Positions 1 to 7,857 of a DNA stretch of 51,746 bases are shown in pieces. How positions within the stretch are numbered: position 1 is the first letter of the stretch; each line of letters begins with the position of its first letter. The position numbers and the translations under genes were made by a program. The notes under the pieces are model-generated. The model was not told where the DNA came from and did not search any database. It was given only the letters and a program-made list of their open reading frames with translations. This stretch comes from an uncultured Lentisphaerota bacterium (GTDB lineage Bacteria > Verrucomicrobiota > Kiritimatiellia > CAIQIC01): positions 1-51,746 of the forward strand of contig CAISWQ010000107.1 of assembly GCA_903889245.1 (NCBI GenBank), given 5' to 3'.

Positions 1-1
1 C

Positions 2-94
2 CCCGAACGCTTTGTCAAAGGACTGCCGGTGCCCAGGCGGGTGCCGGATCAGGTCTGGATCAATCCACCCCAGCCAAACACGACTAAATCATGA
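2..94 (+). CDS. IS transposase, C-terminal tail (cut by window edge)
   Basis: Frame 2 reads in from the left edge and ends at TGA 92-94. The last 30 residues include PERFVKGLPVP and VWINPP. This resembles the extreme C-terminus of IS3/IS481-type (rve integrase core) transposases, which often end PERFV-x-G-x-P...VWINPP. The catalytic DDE region lies outside the window, so the family is a recollection of the tail motif, not a domain hit. The bases after the stop (about 103-122, beginning TGTCTCA and containing TTGACA) could be the terminal repeat of the element, but the other end is not visible. It could be a remnant or an intact element. Confidence 0.45.
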   Translation, partial: PERFVKGLPVPRRVPDQVWINPPQPNTTKS

Positions 95-154
95 TGGAAA
101 ATGTGTCTCACTTTCATTGACAACCAGCGGCCTTGGAAAAAGCGGGGCGCGGTG

Positions 155-171
155 TTTCCAATGCTTGGAAA
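155..171. repeat. TTTCCAANNNTTGGAAA palindrome, single copy plus half copy
   Basis: A 17-bp palindrome centred at 163 belongs to the family repeated through the window. A right half-copy (CTTGGAAA at 132-139, notional centre 131) lies 32 bp away, the same period as the full arrays. It sits just before the endonuclease-fold gene. Confidence 0.8.
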
Positions 172-193
172 CGGGGGCGGTTCTGGTGTAAGC

Positions 194-940
194 ATGGCCG
201 TGCGCTTTCTCCTTTATAATATCCGCTACGGCACCGGCGTCGCGCGCGGCTTCCATTTCCCCGTGCCCTATCAGGGCTATCTGCGCCGCACGACGCGCCA
301 GCTCGACCACATCACGGATTTCATCAAGTCGCTGCGGCCGGATATCGTCGGGCTGGTCGAGGCCGATGCCGGGAGTTTCCGGATGCGGCGCGGCAACCAG
401 GTGGAGCTCATCGCCGAGGCACTGGGGCATTTTCACGCCTACCAATCCAAGTACGGGGTCGCCAGCCGCGCGGCGCGCCTGCCGCTGCTGCGCAAGCAGG
501 TCAATGCACTGCTGACGCGCGAGACGATCCACGCGGAGCGGTTCCATTATTTCCGCAGCGGCGTCAAGAAGCTGATCATCGAGCTGGAATTGCGCGGGCT
601 GACGGTGTTCCTCGTCCATCTTTCCATCCGCTATAAGACGCGCCACGAGCAGTTGCGCGCGCTCGCGCGGCTGGTGCGGCAGCGCAGTACGCCGTGCCTC
701 GTCGCGGGCGACTTCAACAGCTTCCGCGGCCCGGCGGAACTGGAGCCGCTGCTGACCCTCGCGGGGCTGAAGCTGCCGGAATCGAGCGACCTGATGACCT
801 ATCCAAGCTGGCGGCCGCGGCGGCAGCTTGATTTTATTTTGCACAGCCCGGAGGTGAAGGTGCACAGCTACTTTGCGCCCGCCGTGATGTTCTCCGATCA
901 TCTGCCGGTGGTCTGCGACTTCGAGGTGAAGCGGTCGTGA
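194..940 (+). CDS. Endonuclease/exonuclease/phosphatase-family protein
   Basis: The 248-aa product has the EEP fold order: an N-terminal strand with NIRYGTG, a metal-binding Glu in VGLVEADAG, DFNSFRG (Asp-x-Asn) and a C-terminal SDHLPV (Asp-His pair). The family hydrolyses phosphodiester or phosphomonoester bonds in nucleic acids, lipids or phosphoinositides with Mg2+; the substrate here is unknown. The ATG at 194 starts directly at the conserved strand. The upstream in-frame ATG at 101 would translate the putative IS end and the palindrome, so it is rejected. No clear ribosome site precedes 194. The stop overlaps the next start (GTGA), implying coupling to the FkbM gene. Confidence 0.8.
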   Translation: MAVRFLLYNIRYGTGVARGFHFPVPYQGYLRRTTRQLDHITDFIKSLRPDIVGLVEADAGSFRMRRGNQVELIAEALGHFHAYQSKYGVASRAARLPLLRKQVNALLTRETIHAERFHYFRSGVKKLIIELELRGLTVFLVHLSIRYKTRHEQLRALARLVRQRSTPCLVAGDFNSFRGPAELEPLLTLAGLKLPESSDLMTYPSWRPRRQLDFILHSPEVKVHSYFAPAVMFSDHLPVVCDFEVKRS

Positions 941-1836
941 GCGCGTTCGTCCACAAACTGCGGCGTTATGCCGGCGGCGTTCTGCGCGGTTTGCGCGGCT
1001 GGCGGCCCAGGCATCTGGCCGCCGGGCTCGGCGGCAGCGAATGGGTCGTCCGCCGTCTTGAGGCGTTCGGGTTCGATATGCTGCTCGATCTCCACGATCC
1101 CGCGGTTTCGCGTCCGCTGCTGCTCGCGGGCGATTACGAACCGCACGTCACCCGCGCCTTGCTCGGCTTGCTGCGCGAGGACACGCACTTCCTCGATATC
1201 GGCGCAAACCTCGGTTATTTCAGTTTGCTGGCGGCGGCGAAGTGTCCGCGCGGCCGCGTCTTGGCCGTCGAGCCCGATCCGCAGAACTTCCGCGCGTTCA
1301 GCGCGAGCATTGCGCTCAACGATTTCCGCGGGCGCATCATGGCCGTGCAGACCGCGGCGAGCGACGAGGACGGCGTCGCGACGCTCTCCGATCTCGGCAA
1401 CGCGGCGAACCGTGGCGCGCGCTTCACCGCCAAGACCCGCGCCGCGCTGGAGGCGCGCGTCCACGGTCCCGCGCCCAGTTTTTCCGAGGTGCGCATGGCG
1501 CGGCTCGACCGGTTGTTCAGCGGCGAGCGGATTGACGTGGTGAAGATTGACGTGGAAGGCCACGAGCCGCCGGCACTGCGCGGTGCGGAGGGTTTGCTGC
1601 GCGCACACCAGCCGACGATCCTACTGGAGTTCTCGCCGGGCAACATCATCAACATCGCCGGCGAGCCGCCGGAGCATCCTTTGCAGTTTCTGCGCGAGCT
1701 GGGCTATCGCTGGCAGGTGCTCGGCGCTGATGGTAGCCCCGGTGCGCCAGAGACCGAGCCGGCCGCGCTCATCCAGCGCCTGCAAACCAGTGGCGAACAT
1801 CACGCCGATTTGCTGCTCAAAGTCGCAGGCGTCTGA
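937..1836 (+). CDS. FkbM-family SAM-dependent methyltransferase
   Basis: This is a 299-aa protein starting at GTG 937 and overlapping the previous stop by 4 bp. It has a Rossmann SAM-binding motif I, FLDIGANLGYFSL, followed by an acidic motif (VEPDPQNFRAF) and the late FkbM motif DVVKIDVEGHEPPALRGAEG. FkbM enzymes methylate hydroxyl groups of sugars, lipids or polyketides. In genomes of this type they usually act on surface glycans, but the acceptor cannot be read here. A second, only distantly similar FkbM protein is encoded at 15954-16751. The two genes 194-1836 form a small operon. Confidence 0.88.
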   Translation: MSAFVHKLRRYAGGVLRGLRGWRPRHLAAGLGGSEWVVRRLEAFGFDMLLDLHDPAVSRPLLLAGDYEPHVTRALLGLLREDTHFLDIGANLGYFSLLAAAKCPRGRVLAVEPDPQNFRAFSASIALNDFRGRIMAVQTAASDEDGVATLSDLGNAANRGARFTAKTRAALEARVHGPAPSFSEVRMARLDRLFSGERIDVVKIDVEGHEPPALRGAEGLLRAHQPTILLEFSPGNIINIAGEPPEHPLQFLRELGYRWQVLGADGSPGAPETEPAALIQRLQTSGEHHADLLLKVAGV

Positions 1837-1935
1837 AACCCGCCGTTGGATTTGCGTTGCTGACTGACTGGGGACAACACACCGAACCTTTTGGTTCTCA
1901 CAGCAGAAAGAGGCGCGTGGCTGTTGCCCCTGTTG

Positions 1936-1986
1936 CTGTAGCGGCGCCCTGTGGGCGCCGACGGCGGCCATAGGCCGCCGCTACAG
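1936..1986. repeat. Composite double-hairpin element, copy 1
   Basis: A 51-bp element has inverted ends CTGTAGCGGCG and CGCCGCTACAG. It holds two hairpins: GGCGCCC-tgt-GGGCGCC and GGCGGCC-ata-GGCCGCC, joined by a short GAC link. It lies in the 262-bp convergent gap between the FkbM gene and the PPC-protein gene. There is no T-tract, so it is not a classical terminator. The stretch after it (about 1993-2043) is partly similar to 39820-39872. Confidence 0.8.
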
Positions 1987-2098
1987 AAGAGCCTGAAGTT
2001 CGACCTTCGAAATTCCGTGTTCGATATTCTGCGGTTCCCCGCCTGGAGCCAGCGCACGAAATCCGTGCGTGAAAAAGGACGCACGTGCCGCCGGGGAC

Positions 2099-4261
2099 TC
2101 ACCGCACGTAGCCGAGTTCCGCGATGCGGTCGCCGTAGAATTTGTCGGTGAGCAGGCCCCGGCGGTACAGGGCCTTGATGCCGCTGGCCAGACCATCCAC
2201 TTGTTTCTTGGTGAACTTGACGCCCTTGGATTCGGCGGCTTTCAGGACGGCTTCGGCCTTGGCCACCTGCTCCGGCGTCAGCGGCGGTGGTTCCCGCGCG
2301 GACTGGCTGCCCGGCGGGGTGGCTTTGGGATTATAGACGCAGACCTTCAGTTCCTGGGCAGGCACCAGATGCCGCCACAAGAAGGCCTGCATCCGGTCCT
2401 CCGCCGGCACGGCTTCGCGCACGATCATGTTCTCGCCAGCCTTGGCGGTGCCGACGAGGGAAAGGGTGACGGGACCATTCGTTGCCGCCGAGCCCGCTTT
2501 GATGCGAATCCGCCCCACGGCCTGTGTCGCCACCAGTGTGGCAGGCGTCGCGCTGAAACCCGCGGGCGGCTGGTTCAGTGAGAGTTTGATGTCGCCCGTG
2601 AAACCATCCCGGCGGATGACGTGGACGGTGAGCGAGGTCTCGCCCTTGATGGTCACATTGGCGGTTGAGGGCACCACGCGCAGGGCAAAATCGGGACGCG
2701 GCGCGCTGACGCGGAGCCGGTAGCCAAACTCGGTGCCGCCATGGCCCGCGGCGTCGGCGAGGTGGAGATAATAAAGGCCGTCGGCCGGCAGGCGGGCCAT
2801 CAGGTGCGAATCGGCATGGTGCGTGTTCAACATCGAGGCGAGGTCCTCGCAGTCGTCGTTGAATGCGATCAACTGGCCGTTGGCGTCGGTGAGTTTGAGC
2901 ACGGAATCCAGCGGCGAGTCGAGCCGCCGGGCCAGCACCTCCGCCACGACGGTTTCGTTGGACCGGCCCTTGAAGCGGAACACGTCCCAGTCGCCCGCCT
3001 TGTCAATGCGTCCGTTGATGATGAGCGGCAGCGTCACCTTCTGGGCGCGCGAAGGCGTGTTGTTGTTTTCCTTCTCCCGCACCTCCGGCAGCGTATCCAA
3101 CGCGAAGGGCATGGGATTCGATACGCTCTCCCCACGCTTGGCGGTCACGTGATGAATGCCAGCGCCGGCCTCCTTGCCGGGCAGCGCGAGCTCCGCGCCG
3201 GCGAGGTTCCAGCCCTGCATCTTGACGCTGGCCGGCTCGCCCACGCGCGCGCCCAGCGGGAAGAGGCTCGTCACAAACGGCTGCTCGCCGATGGTCATGC
3301 GATAGATAAAATCGTTGCGTCCGCGGTAGATCGCGTCCTGGATGGCGCACACATAGTCGCCATCGGCGGGCACGTCAAAGAGGATCACGGGATCGGGCAT
3401 GAAGCGGTAGTCATCGGCATAGGCCATTTCCTTCCCGTGCGCATCGTAGAGCACGATGATCGGCTGGAACCAGCCCGGCACGCCGTCGGCGATGTAGGGG
3501 ATCAGTTCCCGGGCCTGCGTGGTAATGACGAGGCGTTGCCCCTTGCGGGCGGCGAAGCGGTAGCTGTTGACCTCGCGCGAGGCGATCTGGCCGTTGACGG
3601 TGCAGGGCAACTCGACGCGCACCTCGGCCTCGCTGGCCGGCCGGTTGCGCAGCGCCTGCTGCTCCCGCCCCAAGACCTGCCGCGCGGCGGTGCGCATCGG
3701 CGGACGGGTATGCTCCGGCACCTGGCCGACGTGAAAGACCATGGGATTCGAGGCACCGCCCCGCCACGTGGCCACCCGCAACTCCCGTTCGCCCGGCGGC
3801 GCGTTGGAGGCGATCGTGACCTCGATCATGGCCACGCCCAGGAACGAGGCGCAGGCCGGAAAGCGCACGTCTTCGTAAAGCATCTTGGAAATCCGGGCGA
3901 TCATGTTCGTGGGATCGAGGTAGGGATCCACCGGCGGCGGTTCCTCCACCGGCTTGCCCTTCTTCTTCAGCGCGGCGGCCTTGGCCTGCGCCTTCCGCAA
4001 ATCGTCCAATTGCCGGCCGAGCAAACGGCTCGTGCTGTTGCCGAGCAGGAAATAGGATTCGACGATGCGAGCCGTCACGCCTGTGCCACTGACGAGCACG
4101 GAACTGACGCCGGAAAGATTCTGGCCAGAAACCTTGACGCTGAACGTGGCGCCCTGCTGGCCGCCGGCGGGATAGACGTAGGCCAGATAGGGCCGCGACT
4201 GCGCCCCCGCCGGAACTGCCAGCGCCAGCAACCCAAATACAAGCCAAGATACTTTGCGCAT
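2099..4261 (-). CDS. Secreted TIG/PPC-domain protein of planctomycete type
   Basis: The 720-aa product has a signal peptide (MRKVSW, a Leu/Ala-rich core, then AGAQS). It continues with an IPT/TIG-like segment (AYVYPAGGQQGATFSVKVSGQ) and several bacterial pre-peptidase (PPC) C-terminal-like beta modules with the recurring pattern KAGDWDVFRFKG...DSPLDSVLKLTD. It ends with a helical tail that resembles part of a cytochrome/EF-type spacer and has no recognised function. No catalytic domain is evident, so it is more likely a surface or carbohydrate-binding protein than a peptidase. ATG 4261 is chosen because AGGAG sits 8 bp upstream; the longer frame to 4348 lacks a site. A promoter precedes it at 4326-4353. 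Confidence 0.75.
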   Translation of the reverse strand: MRKVSWLVFGLLALAVPAGAQSRPYLAYVYPAGGQQGATFSVKVSGQNLSGVSSVLVSGTGVTARIVESYFLLGNSTSRLLGRQLDDLRKAQAKAAALKKKGKPVEEPPPVDPYLDPTNMIARISKMLYEDVRFPACASFLGVAMIEVTIASNAPPGERELRVATWRGGASNPMVFHVGQVPEHTRPPMRTAARQVLGREQQALRNRPASEAEVRVELPCTVNGQIASREVNSYRFAARKGQRLVITTQARELIPYIADGVPGWFQPIIVLYDAHGKEMAYADDYRFMPDPVILFDVPADGDYVCAIQDAIYRGRNDFIYRMTIGEQPFVTSLFPLGARVGEPASVKMQGWNLAGAELALPGKEAGAGIHHVTAKRGESVSNPMPFALDTLPEVREKENNNTPSRAQKVTLPLIINGRIDKAGDWDVFRFKGRSNETVVAEVLARRLDSPLDSVLKLTDANGQLIAFNDDCEDLASMLNTHHADSHLMARLPADGLYYLHLADAAGHGGTEFGYRLRVSAPRPDFALRVVPSTANVTIKGETSLTVHVIRRDGFTGDIKLSLNQPPAGFSATPATLVATQAVGRIRIKAGSAATNGPVTLSLVGTAKAGENMIVREAVPAEDRMQAFLWRHLVPAQELKVCVYNPKATPPGSQSAREPPPLTPEQVAKAEAVLKAAESKGVKFTKKQVDGLASGIKALYRRGLLTDKFYGDRIAELGYVR

Positions 4262-4325
4262 AATCTGCTCCTGATCTTTCCCGGCCACAGCGCACCCGAG
4301 ACTGCTGCCGGAAAATTGTGCGGGC

Positions 4326-4353
4326 ATTTTCTGTCGCCGTCCCGCCAAGTCAA
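4326..4353 (-). promoter_or_regulatory. Predicted promoter of the PPC-protein gene
   Basis: On the minus strand, TTGACT (4353-4348), a 16-bp spacer and GAAAAT (4331-4326) precede the gene by about 65 bp. The -10 match is only moderate. Confidence 0.4.
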
Positions 4354-4400
4354 GCCCTTGTTATCGGCAAGGCCCACTACTGATCGGTAAAGCACGTTGG

Positions 4401-4461
4401 CTGTAGCGGCGCGCTATGCGCGCCGCCATGTTGCGTCGGCGGCCATAGGCCGCCGCTACAG
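4401..4461. repeat. Composite double-hairpin element, copy 2
   Basis: A 61-bp element has the same 11-bp inverted ends as the copy at 1936 (CTGTAGCGGCG/CGCCGCTACAG). The first hairpin is different, GGCGCGC-tat-GCGCGCC; the second is the same GGCGGCC-ata-GGCCGCC. The link between them is longer. Together with the palindrome pair at 4513-4559 and two promoters, this accounts for the 357-bp gene-free stretch 4262-4618. Confidence 0.8.
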
Positions 4462-4512
4462 TGCAGAAAGAAACTGCAACAGGTGTTACGCCCTCATGAG
4501 CGGCTCCGCAGG

Positions 4513-4559
4513 TTCCAGGGCTTGGAAAGAGAAACCTGCTTTTTTCCAAGCCTTGGAAA
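4513..4559. repeat. Palindrome array, 2 copies
   Basis: Two copies of the TTTCCAAGSCTTGGAAA family are centred at 4520 and 4551, 31 bp apart. The second, perfect copy ends one base before the -35 box of purC. Confidence 0.85.
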
Positions 4560-4560
4560 A

Positions 4561-4589
4561 TTGACGCGCGGGGCGGGTTTGTGTAACGT
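4561..4589 (+). promoter_or_regulatory. Predicted purC promoter
   Basis: TTGACG (4561-4566), a 17-bp spacer and TAACGT (4584-4589) give a transcript start near 4596 and a leader of about 23 nt with an AGAAGGAG ribosome site. The -35 box abuts a palindrome copy. Confidence 0.6.
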
Positions 4590-4618
4590 CCGCGCACGTT
4601 TATTCAGAAGGAGCCAAC

Positions 4619-5515
4619 ATGAGTAACGAAGTGCTGCTGACGTGCGAACTGCCGGGCATCCGGAAGATCAAGAGCGGCAAGGTCCGCGAAATCTTCGACC
4701 TCGGCGAAACCCTCCTGCTGGTCGCCACCGACCGCATCTCCGCCTTCGACTGCATTTTGCCGACGGGCATCCCCGACAAGGGCCGCGTGCTCAATCAAAT
4801 CTCCGCCTTCTGGTTCGAGCAGACCAAGCACATTCTTCCCAACCACTGCCTCGCGGTGGCGTGGCAGGATTTCCCGGCCAACCTCAAGCCGTTCGAGAAA
4901 CAACTCCGCGGCCGCGCGATGATCGTCCGCAAGGCGCAGATTCTCCCGGTCGAGAGCATCGTCCGCGGCTACCTGATCGGCTCCGGCTGGAAGGATTACC
5001 AGAAGACGGGCAAGGTCTGCGGCATCCAACTGCGGCCCGGCTACCGGATGGCCGACAAGCTGGATCAGGCGCTCTTCACGCCCTCGACCAAGGCCGAGGC
5101 CGGGCACGATGAGAACATCGCGTTCGACGAGGTCGCCAAGCTGGTCGGCGGCGAGCGCGCCGCGCAGGTCCGCGACGCGAGCCTCGCGCTCTATACCTTC
5201 GCCGCCGACTATGCGCGCAAACGCGGCATCATCATCGCCGACACCAAGTTCGAGTTCGGCACCATCAGCGACCGGCTGACGCTGGCCGACGAGGCGCTGA
5301 CGCCGGACAGCTCGCGCTTCTGGCCCGCGGCGACCTACGCGCCCGGTTCCTCGCCCGCCTCGTTCGACAAGCAGTTCGTCCGCGACTACCTCGAAACGCT
5401 CACGTGGGACAAGACACCGCCCGCGCCGCCGCTGCCGGCGGAGGTCGCCGCGAAGTCGCGCGAGAAATATCTCGAAGCCTTCCGCCTCCTGACCGGGCGC
5501 GAGTTGGAAGTCTGA
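4619..5515 (+). CDS. purC: Phosphoribosylaminoimidazole-succinocarboxamide synthase
   Basis: This 298-aa protein is the size of the longer (yeast ADE1-like) SAICAR synthases rather than the short E. coli form. It ligates L-aspartate to CAIR with ATP in de novo purine synthesis. Visible motifs are GKVREIFDLG near the N-terminus (ATP site), the signature LPVESIVRGYLIGSGWKDY (residues ~113-131) and IADTKFEFG. AGAAGGAG lies 7 bp before ATG 4619. It is followed after 10 bp by the xer gene, with which it probably shares a transcript. Confidence 0.95.
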   Translation: MSNEVLLTCELPGIRKIKSGKVREIFDLGETLLLVATDRISAFDCILPTGIPDKGRVLNQISAFWFEQTKHILPNHCLAVAWQDFPANLKPFEKQLRGRAMIVRKAQILPVESIVRGYLIGSGWKDYQKTGKVCGIQLRPGYRMADKLDQALFTPSTKAEAGHDENIAFDEVAKLVGGERAAQVRDASLALYTFAADYARKRGIIIADTKFEFGTISDRLTLADEALTPDSSRFWPAATYAPGSSPASFDKQFVRDYLETLTWDKTPPAPPLPAEVAAKSREKYLEAFRLLTGRELEV

Positions 5516-5525
5516 CGCGGAGGCC

Positions 5526-6416
5526 ATGCAGGCGCTCGTCGAAAGATTTCTGGATTATGTGGCCGTCGAACGCGGCCTTTCGCCCAACACACGCGACGCC
5601 TACGCCTCCGACCTGCACTCGTTCACCGGCTGGCTGGCCGGGCGGAAAATCACCGCGCTCAACAACGTCAAGCGCGAGCACATCCTCGACTATCTGATGG
5701 ACCAGAAGGAGGGCGGGCTCAAGACCACCTCGCTCTCCCGCCGGCTGGTGGCCATCAAGGTTTTCTTCCGCTTCCTCGTGCAGGAAAATCTGCTGCCCAC
5801 CAACGTCACCGAGGCGATGGACTCGCCGCGGCTCTGGAAAATTTTGCCCGACACCTTGAGCTATAAGGAAGTCGAGCGGTTGCTCGCCGCGCCGCCCGCC
5901 GGCAGCAAGCTCTACCTGCGCGATCGCGCGCTGCTGGAAACTTTCTATGCCTCCGGCCTGCGCGTCTCCGAGGTCGCCGGCCTGCGCGTCGAGGACATCC
6001 ATTTCGATGCCGGCTATGTCCGCTGCATCGGCAAGGGCAACAAGGAACGCGTCGTGCCGATGGGCGAGAGCGCGCGCAGCGCCCTGCGCGCCTACCTCGA
6101 GGGCCTGCGCCCGCAGCTCGCCGAGCGCGACCCCCAGGTGACGGCGCTCTTCCTGACCAAGGCCAGCCGGGCGATCGGCCGCCAGCGGCTGTGGACGATG
6201 ATCAAGAACTATGCGCACGTCGCCGGCATCACCAAGAACATCTCGCCGCACACGATGCGCCACAGCTTCGCCAGCCATCTGCTGGCCAACGGCGCGCCGC
6301 TGCGCGTCATCCAGGAGATGCTCGGCCACGCCGACATCGCGACGACGCAAATCTATACCCACGTGGACCCCGCGCGGCTGAAATCCATTCACGAGAAGTT
6401 TCATCCGCGCGCCTAG
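5526..6416 (+). CDS. xerD: Tyrosine recombinase XerC/XerD
   Basis: A 296-aa recombinase with an N-terminal core-binding domain (~1-95) and a C-terminal catalytic domain. All catalytic residues can be placed: R146 (ASGLRVSEV), K170, H242 and R245 (HTMRHSFASH), H268 (LGHAD) and the nucleophile Y277 (IYTHVD). Length and motifs fit the housekeeping XerC/D that resolves chromosome dimers at dif, not a phage integrase. XerC and XerD cannot be told apart without the partner. A GGAGG-like site precedes ATG 5526. No dif-like site was recognised nearby. Confidence 0.92.
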   Translation: MQALVERFLDYVAVERGLSPNTRDAYASDLHSFTGWLAGRKITALNNVKREHILDYLMDQKEGGLKTTSLSRRLVAIKVFFRFLVQENLLPTNVTEAMDSPRLWKILPDTLSYKEVERLLAAPPAGSKLYLRDRALLETFYASGLRVSEVAGLRVEDIHFDAGYVRCIGKGNKERVVPMGESARSALRAYLEGLRPQLAERDPQVTALFLTKASRAIGRQRLWTMIKNYAHVAGITKNISPHTMRHSFASHLLANGAPLRVIQEMLGHADIATTQIYTHVDPARLKSIHEKFHPRA

Positions 6417-6471
6417 GATGGAAGGCAGAGATCAGGGTGCGAGCGACAGAGGGTAGAGAGAGGAAAGAGCG

Positions 6472-7179
6472 ATGAGACTAAGCAGCCTGCTGCAAAATCC
6501 GTATCGGGAGCTGGAGAAGGCGCTCGGCTATAAGTTCAGCCGCCGCGCGCGGCTGGAATTGGCGCTGACACATCCTTCGTTCCGTCACGAAGCCCTGGAT
6601 TTGAAGGAGGACAACCAGCGCCTGGAGTTTCTGGGCGACGCCGTGCTCGGCATGGTCGTGGCCGATTATCTCGTGGCCACGCACAAGCAGCACGCCGAGG
6701 GCGAGCTGACGCGGCTGCGCAGCCAGATCGCCAGTACGCAGCCGCTGGCGAAGATCGCGCGCGAGATCGGGCTGGGCGCCATGCTGCGCCTCGGCCGTGG
6801 CGAGAGCCAGAACGGCGGCTCGCAACGCGCGGGCAACCTCGCCGACGCGCTGGAGTCCGTCATCGGCGCGGCTTATCTCGATGGCGGCTTGAAGGCCGTG
6901 CAGAAGATTTTCAAGAAGCTCTTCGTGCCGCCGCTGGAGCAGATCGAGGGCGGCGACGGCGAGAACCCCAAGGGCGCGTTGCAGGAGCTTTGCCAGAAAT
7001 TTTGGAAGCTCAACCCCGACTACCGCGTTGTCTCCGCGGTCGGCCCGGCGCACGACCGGACCTACACGATCGAGGCCCTCGTCCGCGGCCAGATCTATGG
7101 CCACGGCACCGGACCGAGCAAACGCGCCGCCGAGTCCGCCGCCGCCACCGCCGCCCTCGCCCGCCTGCGGACGGAATAG
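6472..7179 (+). CDS. rnc: Ribonuclease III
   Basis: A 235-aa dsRNA endonuclease. The RNase III domain (~1-150) carries the signature DNQRLEFLGDAVLG with metal ligands E52 and D56, and the second acidic patch ADALESVIGAAYLDGG. The C-terminal dsRNA-binding domain (~155-233) reads NPKGALQELCQ...GPSKRAAESAAATAAL. The family processes rRNA precursors and structured mRNA; the hairpin-rich leaders in this genome are possible substrates (inference). GAGAGGAAAG lies upstream of ATG 6472. It is separated from xer by 55 bp and is likely in the same operon. Confidence 0.95.
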   Translation: MRLSSLLQNPYRELEKALGYKFSRRARLELALTHPSFRHEALDLKEDNQRLEFLGDAVLGMVVADYLVATHKQHAEGELTRLRSQIASTQPLAKIAREIGLGAMLRLGRGESQNGGSQRAGNLADALESVIGAAYLDGGLKAVQKIFKKLFVPPLEQIEGGDGENPKGALQELCQKFWKLNPDYRVVSAVGPAHDRTYTIEALVRGQIYGHGTGPSKRAAESAAATAALARLRTE

Positions 7180-7224
7180 CCGGGCAGAATTTCCGTGAGC
7201 GCGCCGCGAGGCTGTTGGGGGCGG

Positions 7225-7284
7225 GCCGCGTTCTTACGAACGCGGCTACAGGTGGTCTTCGTAACCGCACTCGTCAGAGTGCGG
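7225..7284. repeat. Two adjacent hairpins, second REP-like type
   Basis: GCCGCGTTC-ttac-GAACGCGGC (7225-7246, followed by TACAG) and CCGCACTC-gtca-GAGTGCGG (7265-7284) stand 18 bp apart. Read on the other strand, the first begins CTGTAGCC, recalling the ends of the composite elements at 1936 and 4401 with a different stem. They follow rnc by 45 bp; no T-tract is present. Confidence 0.65.
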
Positions 7285-7364
7285 CCAACCAAACGCGAAC
7301 GTAAACCGAAGATGTTAGCTGGAAGCGGCGACAGGCAATCAAAGTACGCTGCTTCACCTGCGCT

Positions 7365-7412
7365 TTTCCAAGGCTTGGAAAAGCCGGCGCGCAGATTTCC
7401 AAACCTTGGAAA
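7365..7412. repeat. Palindrome array, 2 copies
   Basis: Copies of the TTTCCAAGSCTTGGAAA family are centred at 7373 and 7404 (31 bp). A right half-copy recurs at 7510-7518. With the hairpins at 7225 and 7472 they fill most of the 366-bp gene-free stretch 7180-7545. Confidence 0.85.
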
Positions 7413-7471
7413 ACACGAACGGCGGCGCAACACGCCGTCCTCCATGAGTTGGCGAGGTTTGCCGGGCGCTG

Positions 7472-7502
7472 CTGTAGCGGCGACCAGCGGTCGCCGACGG
7501 CG
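7472..7502. repeat. Composite hairpin element, truncated copy 3
   Basis: CTGTAGC is followed by GGCGACC-agc-GGTCGCC and the GACGGCGG link found in copy 1. The second hairpin is then cut off and the sequence runs into a half palindrome (CCTTGGAAAA). Confidence 0.7.
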
Positions 7503-7511
7503 GACAAGTCC

Positions 7512-7539
7512 TTGGAAAAACGCACGGGCTGGCTATACT
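7512..7539 (+). promoter_or_regulatory. Predicted leaderless promoter
   Basis: TTGGAA (7512-7517, the right half of a palindrome copy), a 16-bp spacer and TATACT (7534-7539) end only 6 bp before GTG 7546. Transcription would start at or beside the start codon, and no ribosome site is present. Confidence 0.55.
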
Positions 7540-7545
7540 CGCGCC

Positions 7546-7857
7546 GTGATTGCGCTCGAAACCATTGCGGCGTTGGTGACGATCATCGGCGGGGTGATCG
7601 CGGTGCTGGTCTGGGCGTTCGGGCGGGTGAGCCTGCTCAAGCACCAGAACGAGGAACTGCGTGGACAGTTGGCGCAGTTGCAGTCGGCGCCGCGGCAGCC
7701 GGAGGGCTGCGACTATCTCGTGGACGCGGAGGGGCAGGCACTGTGTATCCACTGCTATAGCACGGGCCAGCATCGCTGGAAGTTGATCCCGGAAAACGGG
7801 CAGCAGCGGTGCCCGGTCTGTGGCAAGGTGACGGAGCGCGGTCAGCGGACGAAGTAG
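7546..7857 (+). CDS. Small membrane-anchored zinc-ribbon protein
   Basis: A 103-aa protein not recognised as a named family. It has one N-terminal membrane helix (IAALVTIIGGVIAVLVWAF), a short coiled coil (LLKHQNEELRGQLAQLQ), then a C-terminal cysteine-rich domain with CIHC and CPVC, which form a likely four-Cys zinc site. GTG 7546 is chosen because the upstream frame would translate repeat elements and because a TATACT box ends 6 bp before it. The 3' end overlaps the convergent GspC-like gene by 16 bp. The N-terminus is probably periplasmic or very short, with the zinc domain in the cytoplasm (inference). Confidence 0.6.
   Translation: MIALETIAALVTIIGGVIAVLVWAFGRVSLLKHQNEELRGQLAQLQSAPRQPEGCDYLVDAEGQALCIHCYSTGQHRWKLIPENGQQRCPVCGKVTERGQRTK

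Noticed and set aside
101-193. Longer N-terminus for the endonuclease-fold protein from ATG 101
   Set aside because: It would translate the putative IS end and a palindrome copy. The conserved first strand starts right after ATG 194.
1936-1986. Bidirectional rho-independent terminator
   Set aside because: Strong stems are present, but there is no T-tract on either side, and the same element recurs in non-terminator positions.
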